From: an uncultured Cellvibrio sp.
GTDB taxonomy: Bacteria; Pseudomonadota; Gammaproteobacteria; Pseudomonadales; Cellvibrionaceae
DNA length: 40,723 bases
Assembly: GCA_946481095.1 (NCBI GenBank)
Contig: CAMLML010000037.1
Span: 1 to 40,723 of the forward strand
Reading direction: 5' to 3'
The position numbers were made by a program, and so were the translations under genes. Below the pieces are notes generated by a model that was given only the letters and a program-made list of their open reading frames with translations, ran no database searches and was not told the origin of the DNA. Shown here piece after piece: positions 17,376-25,019 of the stretch. Each line of letters opens with the position of its first letter. Position 1 is the stretch's first letter.

Positions 17376-19394
17376 ATGAATGATAAAAATATATCAAGAA
17401 GAACGGCAGTAATAAACACAATGCTTATTGGTGGCCTTCTTGGAACTAGAACATCGAATGCCCAAACAAGTTTACCCACATCAATTACTGTAGTCGATAC
17501 ATTTGATGATCTGGCAACCACTCCTGCGACAGATGTGGGAATGATTATATATTTAAGGCAGCATACCCGTAATGATCTAGGCGGCGGATATTTTCAAGAT
17601 AATGAAGGGACTATTATTGCTGATGGGGGAACAATAATTAACAACAGTGTCACCAGTAATAGATACTGGAAAAGGATTGACTATGATTATGCGACTCCTC
17701 AAATGTTTGGAGCAGTTGGGGATGGTGATAATATTGATACTGTAGCAATACAATCAGCTCTTAATTCAGGGAAAAATGTTATCTCACCATCGGGTTTTAC
17801 TTACCGCACTGATAATACTTTATTTTTAACAAAAGATAATATTGTTGTTGATTTTAATGGTTCAAAAATCCTCAATAAAAATAATTCTGCTTATGCAATA
17901 GTTATTGTAACCAGTAGTATTGATCAGAATAATGAAAATCGACTTTTAGAAGTCATGAATGAATTACATTATGGTAATGAAGCTTATAATTCACATATCA
18001 AAAACCTAATTGTTGAAATGTCTTCCATCAATGACGGTGGGGGAAATTTAGGTGTTGGTATTGTATATGGAAGAAACTGCACACTCTCTAATATAACTGT
18101 GCTAATGACGAATGGGAATGGTATAGAAATTAGGAATTCAACCGCATGTGGAGCTATGAACTCTCGTCTTAACCCAAGAACTTATGGGGCATTCTTTTTT
18201 CAAACTAAAGATTGTTACATGGAGGATGTATACATATCTGGATGTCATCGTGGAATCATTACAAAGCATTCCCAAGCTGGTTCTTCAGTAAATTTTCGAG
18301 CAACAAGATGTATTGTTGAAAACTTGGTGAATCATCTTTACTACACCGCTGGAGGTGAATGGAAAGAGAACTTGCTTACAGATCCAATATATCAACCTAA
18401 CCATGAAATTGTCTCTGATGTGCTCTATGAAAACTGTGTATTTAGATCTAATAACGCACCTGTAAAAGTTGATTTATCTTATTGGGCAAATAGATTTACA
18501 TACAGCAACTGCTCTTTCATATCGGGACATTCATCTGCTGGTGCAAATATTGGATTAAATGGCAACTATGAATTAGGCGATATGCAAGGTAAAGCTCATA
18601 AGTTTGTGGGTTGTAATTTTGTTAATCAAGATACAGTTGGAGATACATCCATTGCATGTGGCGCAGATACATTATTTGACTCTTGTACATTCACCGGGTC
18701 TTATCAGCGTCTTATTATTGCAGATAATACATTTTCCCCAGTAATACAATTCGCGAATAATTTAGTGTCTGCTTCATTGCAAACCTCGTCAACCAGCAAC
18801 AAAGCCTTATTAGTCAATTCAGATAATTCAATATTTATTGCAAAAAACAACATATTTAAACTGGGATTAGCACCAAGTAGTGAAGGAGCTTCATCCGCTA
18901 TTTCTTTTAATCTAACTGCTTTTGATTGCAACATCATACGAGTATTCGGCATGTCATCTCTCTGGCACGTATCTGTATATATTGAACACGGCTCTGCGCA
19001 TAACAATAATATGTACTATTCAGATTTTAATGGAGATGTACATGCTTTCTACATTTACGGCACTGCTAATGTTCAGAATAATATTATTGGAAATAATGGA
19101 ATAATGGGGCCTACATCTCGAGCTATATACATGGTTTCACATGAGATTGAAGTTGTAAAAAACGAGGGCAATTATGTTTATGGCTTGTGGCAGTATCAAC
19201 AATACGCAAACCTTTATCAAAATTACCAATTAAATAGACGTTTCAAAGAAGGTCCTTCCATTCCAACAAACGGAACATGGCAACAAGGTGATGTTGTATT
19301 TAATAGTAATCCAAGCACTGGCCATCCCATAGGATGGATATGTGTTTCATCAGGAGCACCCGGATCTTGGACGGCTTTACCCAACCTAATATAG
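17376..19394 (+). CDS. Right-handed beta-helix (pectate-lyase-superfamily/tailspike-like) protein with Tat-type leader
   Basis: 672 residues from the ATG at 17376, chosen because GGAG lies six bases upstream; upstream in-frame TTG/ATG codons are too close to that GGAG. The N-terminus MNDKNISRRTAVINTMLIGG followed by LLGTRTSNAQ resembles a twin-arginine signal, with cleavage after SNA. Residues about 31-100 (with LGGGYFQDNEGT and RYWKRI) resemble the N-terminal region of phage tailspikes. MFGAVGDGDNIDTVAIQSAL at about 105-125 is the hallmark of the Pectate_lyase_3 fold. The rest is repetitive Asn/Gly-rich beta-helix, and the end (GWICVSSGAPGSWTALP) is a small beta module also seen in tailspike-like proteins. 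It is probably a secreted glycan-binding or glycan-cleaving protein. There are no phage genes nearby. Codon use is AT-rich, unlike the flanks. Confidence 0.75.
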   Translation: MNDKNISRRTAVINTMLIGGLLGTRTSNAQTSLPTSITVVDTFDDLATTPATDVGMIIYLRQHTRNDLGGGYFQDNEGTIIADGGTIINNSVTSNRYWKRIDYDYATPQMFGAVGDGDNIDTVAIQSALNSGKNVISPSGFTYRTDNTLFLTKDNIVVDFNGSKILNKNNSAYAIVIVTSSIDQNNENRLLEVMNELHYGNEAYNSHIKNLIVEMSSINDGGGNLGVGIVYGRNCTLSNITVLMTNGNGIEIRNSTACGAMNSRLNPRTYGAFFFQTKDCYMEDVYISGCHRGIITKHSQAGSSVNFRATRCIVENLVNHLYYTAGGEWKENLLTDPIYQPNHEIVSDVLYENCVFRSNNAPVKVDLSYWANRFTYSNCSFISGHSSAGANIGLNGNYELGDMQGKAHKFVGCNFVNQDTVGDTSIACGADTLFDSCTFTGSYQRLIIADNTFSPVIQFANNLVSASLQTSSTSNKALLVNSDNSIFIAKNNIFKLGLAPSSEGASSAISFNLTAFDCNIIRVFGMSSLWHVSVYIEHGSAHNNNMYYSDFNGDVHAFYIYGTANVQNNIIGNNGIMGPTSRAIYMVSHEIEVVKNEGNYVYGLWQYQQYANLYQNYQLNRRFKEGPSIPTNGTWQQGDVVFNSNPSTGHPIGWICVSSGAPGSWTALPNLI

Positions 19395-19424
19395 AAAATT
19401 AGGGTAAGTCAGCTTGGATTAATT

Positions 19425-19442
19425 ATTAGTTGGCATTTCTAA
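19425..19442 (+). repeat. Right copy of 18-bp direct repeat flanking the beta-helix gene
   Basis: ATTAGTTGGCATTTCTAA, one mismatch to the copy at 17233-17250. Together the two copies enclose about 2.2 kb containing only the beta-helix gene. Confidence 0.6.
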
Positions 19443-19461
19443 AGTAAGCTAGAGAGTAGCT

Positions 19462-19989
19462 ATGTTTTTAATAAAAGTTTTAAGTGCGCTATGCCCTTTG
19501 ATAGTTTTGCTGATGCTGGGGATATTTGTATATTTATTTTTATTTATAGCCAAACTTACCTATATCAAATCTCGGAATACAGGGAAATTTTATATTGCTG
19601 AGCTTAAACCCTTGATTCCTGTATTGGCAGTATTTGTTATTACTCTTCTGATTTTTAAACTAATGTCGATTACTGTTTTATCACAGGCTAATAAAATTTT
19701 AAAAAATAATAAATCTGAAATTATTATAAATGGTGAGCATTTAAATGACGCAGATAAATCCATATTAACCAAAGACTTCTTTTTAATTGAATCGTCTAAA
19801 TATAGATCTGGGTCACAACCTACTCTTGAATTCGAGTTGTCTATAAAAGGAGCGGAAGGAGAGTTAAGATTCTCTGCTAAGGCGGACTCCAGAGAAAGTG
19901 ATTTATACTGGCTTTACTATCCTGAATACAAATTTAAATCCACTGTTGGATTTCTTCGAACGACTGTGATTAATAGAAACCAACAATAG
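19462..19989 (+). CDS. Unrecognised two-helix membrane protein
   Basis: 175 residues. Two hydrophobic segments (about residues 5-32 and 50-72) are followed by a hydrophilic C-terminal domain of about 100 residues (73-175), probably outside the cytoplasm, with LEFELSIKGAEGELRFSAKAD. It resembles the general layout of small proteins with a cytochrome-oxidase-assembly-factor-like or DUF soluble domain, but I cannot place it in a family. It is AT-rich like the beta-helix gene upstream (67-base gap) and may have arrived with it. An AGAGAG lies before the ATG. Confidence 0.65.
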   Translation: MFLIKVLSALCPLIVLLMLGIFVYLFLFIAKLTYIKSRNTGKFYIAELKPLIPVLAVFVITLLIFKLMSITVLSQANKILKNNKSEIIINGEHLNDADKSILTKDFFLIESSKYRSGSQPTLEFELSIKGAEGELRFSAKADSRESDLYWLYYPEYKFKSTVGFLRTTVINRNQQ

Positions 19990-20035
19990 ATTTGGGGTCA
20001 GATTTGAGTTTACATTTTAACCACTTCAAATCATC

Positions 20036-20067
20036 AAGCCCGGTTAAGAATGCCGGGCTTTTCTTAT
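20036..20067 (+). terminator. Rho-independent terminator between convergent genes
   Basis: AAGCCCGG and CCGGGCTT form an 8-bp stem with a 9-base loop, followed on the plus strand by TTCTTATT. It ends the membrane-protein transcript and may also act, more weakly, on the halogenase operon arriving on the minus strand. Confidence 0.75.
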
Positions 20068-20082
20068 TCAACAGATAATCCG

Positions 20083-21642
20083 TCACACCTTCTGAAACCC
20101 AAACTCCGAAACCTTTTTCAATAAATCCCTATTGGTGGGTAGTTTTTCAATAAAAGATTGAGTTTTGCGCTTGTTCTCGTTGAAGAAATTATTTGCGAGT
20201 TGCATCATTTTTACGTTTTGGCGGGATTGGTGTACGGGGGATGCGGTTTCGAAGCCCATGCCGTACAGGATGTATTGATAGCTCGCCCAAGGGAACATTT
20301 CGTCGGAGCGGATATCTTGTCTCCAGGGCGTTTTATGTTTCCATAAACCCAGTTGCTCTTTTAATTCTTCCGGCAAAGTATCCATACGGTGATGGTCTTT
20401 CCAATAATCTGTGTCGTCTCTTTTGCTCAAGACGTAATGCAGTTTGAGGAACTCGATAATACGTTGCCAATGTGCGGTAAAGGTTTTATTAAATCGTTTG
20501 GCAACAACATCCATAACATCTCGATTGGCGGGTAGTTGTTCGCTGATCATTTGTGCTGACAGCTCAACCAGCACCAGTGCTGTTGCTTCCAAAGGTTCAA
20601 TAAACCCGGCAGACATACCGACAGCGACACAGTTTTTAATCCAGAATTTTTCACGGTGTCCAGGGCGAAAACTTAATTTACGAAAACTGAATTTATCCAC
20701 TTCTGCAGCCGGTATGGATTGTTTTAAATAACTACGGAGCGCCATTTCAACATCATCATCGGTTGCATAAGCACTTGAATAAACATGCCCTACTCCACGA
20801 CGTGTTGATAAACCTATATCCCAAATCCAGCCATTTTTTTGTGCTGTTGAAATGGTACAGGAAGCGATAGGAGCATCCTCTTCCTGATAAGGAACTTGCA
20901 TGGCTAATGCAGAATCGTTAAACAAATAATCACGTTTATCGATGTAGGCAATGCCGAAATGTTTTTCAAGCAACATACTGGCAAAACCGGAGCAATCGAT
21001 AAATAAATCAGCAAAAATATCACCGTGATTCTGCGTAGTGAGTGATGCTATATCACCAGAGTCCGTACTATTCACCCTGGTCACATGATCAAGTATATGG
21101 GTCACGCCCAATTTATTCACACAATGTGCGCGCAGGAATTCAGTAAATTTTCCGGCATTCAGGTGATAACCGTAATTGGCAACACCTGAAAATTCCGGTG
21201 TTGATATAAGTTTCGGCGCAAGATTCCTGTCAGAAAGAAAACGCTGTGCGCTCACCGCTTCTGCAAACCCGATCGAGTCGCGATATTGCAACCAATATTC
21301 TGCCAGATTGATTTCATTAAAACCTTCAGGAAGACTGAATGGGTGGTAATAGGATTGATCGCCAGGATAAATCCAATCAGTAAATTTTGATCCCTGTTTA
21401 AAACTGACATCACACTCACGAATAAAATCAGTTTCAGACACGCCCATTTTCTTCAAAGTATTCCGCATTGACGGCCAGGTTCCTTCACCCACACCTATAG
21501 TCGGCACATCGGGTGATTCAATCAGAATTAATTCCAATCCTGTCTGTTTATTTAATACATATTGGGCGGCAATAATGCCAGCGGTTAACCAACCGGCGGA
21601 ACCGCCGCCAACAATAATTATTTTTTGCAATGGCTTGGTCAT
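20083..21642 (-). CDS. Flavin-dependent (tryptophan) halogenase family protein A
   Basis: 519 residues from the ATG at 21642, seven bases after AGG; a GTG at 21645 is also possible. The FAD-binding motif GGGSAGW is at 12-18 and the catalytic Lys aligned with PrnA Lys79 is K82 in VSFKQGSKF. The halogenase WxWxIP motif is altered to WIWDIG (272-277). The active-site Glu in GFIEPLEAT is E352, but the Ser that usually follows it is Ala353. The enzyme would need a flavin reductase, which is not encoded nearby. The start overlaps the stop of halogenase B (TGATG), so the two are translationally coupled. Substrate unknown: relatives near TonB receptors in Xanthomonas and Brevundimonas act on free indole in vitro, not clearly on tryptophan. 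It is the last gene of the locus. Confidence 0.88.
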   Translation of the reverse strand: MTKPLQKIIIVGGGSAGWLTAGIIAAQYVLNKQTGLELILIESPDVPTIGVGEGTWPSMRNTLKKMGVSETDFIRECDVSFKQGSKFTDWIYPGDQSYYHPFSLPEGFNEINLAEYWLQYRDSIGFAEAVSAQRFLSDRNLAPKLISTPEFSGVANYGYHLNAGKFTEFLRAHCVNKLGVTHILDHVTRVNSTDSGDIASLTTQNHGDIFADLFIDCSGFASMLLEKHFGIAYIDKRDYLFNDSALAMQVPYQEEDAPIASCTISTAQKNGWIWDIGLSTRRGVGHVYSSAYATDDDVEMALRSYLKQSIPAAEVDKFSFRKLSFRPGHREKFWIKNCVAVGMSAGFIEPLEATALVLVELSAQMISEQLPANRDVMDVVAKRFNKTFTAHWQRIIEFLKLHYVLSKRDDTDYWKDHHRMDTLPEELKEQLGLWKHKTPWRQDIRSDEMFPWASYQYILYGMGFETASPVHQSRQNVKMMQLANNFFNENKRKTQSFIEKLPTNRDLLKKVSEFGFQKV

Positions 21643-23165
21643 CACATCACCTTTTCAACAGGTTTTGCATCATTTTTCATTGACATAGAAGGACAATACT
21701 TTTTGATAAAATCAGCATGTAACGGCATTTGATCAACCGCTTGTCGGGTTCTCTTTTTATTTTCTTCAAGAAATCTTGCAAGTTCATGATCACCCATCAA
21801 ATCCACAATCGGATGATAAGATTTGGGCATTATGCCCTGCCCCATCATCACTTGCGTCCAGGAAGATTCACTGAATAAATCTTTATCATATTTATAAATG
21901 CGCGCCGATTCTCTGAATAACTCCATTCGATGCTTTAAAGTTTCCGGAATTTCCATATTTTGGCAATGACGCCAGAATTTGGAATCACGACGCTCGGTTA
22001 AATGGTAATGCAATACAATAAAATCCCTGATGTGTTCCATTTCTTCACGTGTTTGGCGATTGAATTCATCGATATCGGATTGCTGAATACCATTGGTAGG
22101 AAACAACAACATTAATTTCACAATGCTGCGCTGAATAAGGTGAATACTGGTTGATTCCAGTGGTTCAATGAATCCGCTGGCAAGCCCAACTGCAACACAA
22201 TTTTTATTCCACTGTAAGCGTCGCGTTCCCGTTCTAAATGGAATCACTCTTGGCTTGATGAGTGTTTCACCATCAAGATTACTGGTTAATTTATGCAGCG
22301 CTTCATCTTCAGACCAATAGCGGCTGCAAAAAACCATTCCATTTCCGGTACGTGATTGCAAAGGAATTTTCCATTGCCAACCGGCATCATGGGCGATAGC
22401 ACGCGTGTAGGGAATTGGCTGCCCATTAGAAACTGTTTGCACCGCAATTGCTTTGTCACAAGGCAACCAATGCGTCCAATCGTCATAACCTGTGTGCAAT
22501 GTTTTTTCGATCAGCAATCCAGCAAACCCGGTGCAATCAATAAAAAGGTCGCCCTGAATTATTTCACCTGACTCCATTTTTATTGAATCAATAAATCCAT
22601 TATCTTCGCGCAACATAATATCAGCCATCTTTCCTTCTATGCGCTTTGCACCGTGTTTTTCCGCTATCACTCGTAAAAATTTTGCGTAAAGCCCGGCATC
22701 CAAATGATAGGCATGATTCAAACTTTGATTGGGATAAACCGCAAATTTATTTTCACGCGCTGCAAGATGCTCAACACAATAATCACCCAGTTGACTCACC
22801 AATCCTTTTTGATTTCCTTTTAGCCAAAAATGATGGAACTGCGCAGCCCAGCAATCCTGCCCGGGAAAACCGAACGAATGCAAATAATGTTTATCTACAT
22901 CACGCCAATTTTCAAACATGATTCCCAATTTGAAAGTGGCATTGGTAGCTGCCATGACTTCACTTTCTTTCAAGCCAAGTAATTGGTGATAAATATGCAG
23001 CGTTGGAATTGTTGCTTCTCCCACACCTACAGTGCCTATCTCTTCTGATTCAATCAGTTTGATATCAAGATTTTTTCCGAGGAGCTTTGCCAATGCAGCA
23101 GCCGTCATCCAACCTGCGGTTCCCCCACCAGCGATTACTACTCTTTTCTTCATTGGCTCTTGCAT
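21642..23165 (-). CDS. Flavin-dependent (tryptophan) halogenase family protein B
   Basis: 507 residues. FAD-binding GGGTAGW is at 13-19, GVGEATIPT at 47-55, catalytic Lys79 in ATFKLGIMF, the canonical WQWKIP at 263-268, and Glu337-Ser338 in GFIEPLEST. All expected halogenase residues are therefore in place, unlike in its neighbour. The ATG at 23165 follows AAGG at suitable spacing; a second in-frame ATG at 23153 is possible. The gene starts 10 bases after the JmjC/cupin-like gene and overlaps halogenase A at its end. The two paralogues are clearly different in sequence, which argues for distinct substrates or positions rather than a recent duplication. Confidence 0.9.
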   Translation of the reverse strand: MQEPMKKRVVIAGGGTAGWMTAAALAKLLGKNLDIKLIESEEIGTVGVGEATIPTLHIYHQLLGLKESEVMAATNATFKLGIMFENWRDVDKHYLHSFGFPGQDCWAAQFHHFWLKGNQKGLVSQLGDYCVEHLAARENKFAVYPNQSLNHAYHLDAGLYAKFLRVIAEKHGAKRIEGKMADIMLREDNGFIDSIKMESGEIIQGDLFIDCTGFAGLLIEKTLHTGYDDWTHWLPCDKAIAVQTVSNGQPIPYTRAIAHDAGWQWKIPLQSRTGNGMVFCSRYWSEDEALHKLTSNLDGETLIKPRVIPFRTGTRRLQWNKNCVAVGLASGFIEPLESTSIHLIQRSIVKLMLLFPTNGIQQSDIDEFNRQTREEMEHIRDFIVLHYHLTERRDSKFWRHCQNMEIPETLKHRMELFRESARIYKYDKDLFSESSWTQVMMGQGIMPKSYHPIVDLMGDHELARFLEENKKRTRQAVDQMPLHADFIKKYCPSMSMKNDAKPVEKVM

Positions 23166-23175
23166 TTTTATTACC

Positions 23176-24228
23176 TTATTTATCGAGTCGGTTGACCAAA
23201 ATTTTGCGAATTTGTTTTATCTGTTCTTCACTCAATGGAACATCAAGCATATTACGGGCATGAACGGGAATATTATTTAAATCATCTGCTTCATAATTAA
23301 AAACATAATAATCGAATATACTTTTCCAAGCCTTGCGCTGTTCTTCAGAAAGGCTTCTCAAACTCATAATACTGTGCAAGAGCGCATTCGATGGACGACC
23401 GAGTAATGCCGGGGATTCACGCCACCAATGGGTATACAAAATATTGACTGCATCCAATCCTTCTACGTGATGCCACCACATACCGGGTAAAAATAATGCA
23501 TCACCTGGTTCCAATTCGGCGATTTCTGCAGATTTCATGGCTTCAGCAAATTTTGGAAAAGATTTCAAATCCGGGTTGGCAAAATCGACCAAACTAATTT
23601 CTTGTCCGCCAGGTGCAAATTCGAGAGGACCAGGATAAAGATTGGCAATTTGTTCAGGGGGAAACAAAGTGAAACGTCTGCGACCTGCAAGACAACATGC
23701 AAGATTACTTGTGAAATCATAATGCGCGGCTACCCTGACTTTATTTCCTATCCACAGTAATTTAATAGGATCAAGGTAATCGATGCCGGCATTATTGTTT
23801 TTATCAAGATCAGGAAACCATTTCGCGACATCCGTCGATGGCATATAAACACCACGAGGCTGTGCACTGTGTGTTTCATTTAACAGCATCCTTGAGAAAG
23901 TATTGAATGACTCAAGGTTGGCAGAAAAATTAAACCCTGTGAAATCACCATTGTAAAACACCCGACCTTTTTCTTTCGGATGCAAAATGCAGGTGGTTAC
24001 CGGGACGCGAGCGTAACAATTTTGAATGTAATCAAGGACAGCCTCATTTGAAACAGTCGATGCTTTTACTACAGGCCAATCGCTGCAAAAATTTTTCAAA
24101 ACAAGCGGTTTGACGGATGCAAGTACAGACTGCAAATCATATTCATATGCTTGCTCAACAGGTTTGCCAAATGACAAACCTTTCTGTCCCACATCTTGTG
24201 GAAAATGATTAGAGGGCATCTCGTTCAT
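23176..24228 (-). CDS. Cupin-like/JmjC-type Fe(II)/2-oxoglutarate oxygenase family protein
   Basis: 350 residues with a JmjC-like core. The metal triad is readable as H169-Y-D171 in VAAHYDFTSNLAC and H254 in FLPGMWWHHVEGLDAVN, with the conserved GRRRFTLFPPEQ between them. This is the cupin_8/Pass1-type family that hydroxylates protein or peptide side chains in characterised members; the substrate here is unknown. Starts at 24228 or 24219 are both possible, and either overlaps the SapC gene (20 or 11 bases), implying coupling. In related bacteria the same family recurs beside TonB receptors, SapC and tryptophan halogenases. Confidence 0.85.
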   Translation of the reverse strand: MNEMPSNHFPQDVGQKGLSFGKPVEQAYEYDLQSVLASVKPLVLKNFCSDWPVVKASTVSNEAVLDYIQNCYARVPVTTCILHPKEKGRVFYNGDFTGFNFSANLESFNTFSRMLLNETHSAQPRGVYMPSTDVAKWFPDLDKNNNAGIDYLDPIKLLWIGNKVRVAAHYDFTSNLACCLAGRRRFTLFPPEQIANLYPGPLEFAPGGQEISLVDFANPDLKSFPKFAEAMKSAEIAELEPGDALFLPGMWWHHVEGLDAVNILYTHWWRESPALLGRPSNALLHSIMSLRSLSEEQRKAWKSIFDYYVFNYEADDLNNIPVHARNMLDVPLSEEQIKQIRKILVNRLDK

Positions 24229-24934
24229 TTTTAAGTCGTATCAAAGTACTGATTCTTGCCTGTGAATGCATCAATGCATAGATTTTTTCCATGCTACCAT
24301 CTCTAAATAATTCGAGAACTTTAGCATCACCCAATGCATTCAAGGCATCATTTTTAATAGTATATAAATGGTGTAATTCATATTTTCTATGCTCATTAAA
24401 AACCAACTTTAATGACATAGGTTCCAACAAATCGTAATCCAGTAATTTATTGATTAACTGCTCCGACTCGGCAATCCCATGGTGCAACATTTCCAGCACG
24501 GAAGCTATGTCGTTCAAATAAGCAGTTGATTCTCCCGAATCAGTGAATACTCGCTCTCCATGCTCTGAATTCACACGCGGACTGTCCATATCAATATTAA
24601 TTACGCGCTTCACAATTTTTTGACCATTTTCAATTGCTTCCTGCTGTCCAATCAAAAAAGGTTTGCGTGCAATACTGAGAGGGATATATTCCGAGTGCCA
24701 ACCCTTTTCATCCAAAAACAGATTTTCCCCTTCCTGAAAACCAAAAATAGCGGAAAAAAAGAATTTGCCGGTATTCCCATCTTTATAAATAAAAATGGGA
24801 AAGAAATTTTTTGCTGTAATAATTTCTGCAGGGACAATCATAGCGAAATGGGAATTTTCACCGTAAGTTAACGCAGGTTTTGAATCCACTCGCAGGTTTC
24901 GATGCTCAATGTTATTTAATAATTGGTGCTTCAC
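24209..24934 (-). CDS. SapC family protein
   Basis: 241 residues matching the SapC family (PF07277). It has the N-terminal strand region HFAMIVPAEIITAKNFFPIF, FFFSAIFGFQEGENLFLDEKGW, and a C-terminal helical part. The name comes from a Campylobacter S-layer locus; in TonB-receptor loci its role is unknown. There is no signal peptide, so it is cytoplasmic. A GTG start at 24934 is supported by GGTGGAG seven bases upstream. It is the first gene after the hairpin that follows the TonB receptor gene and overlaps the oxygenase gene. Confidence 0.85.
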   Translation of the reverse strand: MKHQLLNNIEHRNLRVDSKPALTYGENSHFAMIVPAEIITAKNFFPIFIYKDGNTGKFFFSAIFGFQEGENLFLDEKGWHSEYIPLSIARKPFLIGQQEAIENGQKIVKRVINIDMDSPRVNSEHGERVFTDSGESTAYLNDIASVLEMLHHGIAESEQLINKLLDYDLLEPMSLKLVFNEHRKYELHHLYTIKNDALNALGDAKVLELFRDGSMEKIYALMHSQARISTLIRLKNERDAL

Positions 24935-24961
24935 ACTATTTCTCCACCCTTAAAATCAAGA

Positions 24962-24988
24962 AAGGCCGCTGTTGTTAGCAGCGGCCTT
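24962..24988 (-). terminator. Strong hairpin between TonB receptor and SapC genes
   Basis: A perfect 10-bp stem AAGGCCGCTG/CAGCGGCCTT with a 7-base loop lies about 30 bases past the receptor stop, followed on the minus strand by TTCTTGATTTT. It should end or attenuate the receptor transcript, so the four downstream genes would be expressed at a lower level by read-through, or from a promoter not identified here. Confidence 0.75.
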
Positions 24989-25019
24989 AATGTTAACAAC
25001 TCAAGTACAACAATTACTA

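Noticed and set aside
17376..19394. Prophage remnant because of the tailspike-like protein
   Set aside because: No integrase, capsid, terminase, lysis or other tail gene is present, and the protein has an export leader.
17193..19461. Integron cassette with attC sites
   Set aside because: The flanking 18-mers lack the paired RYYYAAC/GTTRRRY core sites and an attC-length palindrome.
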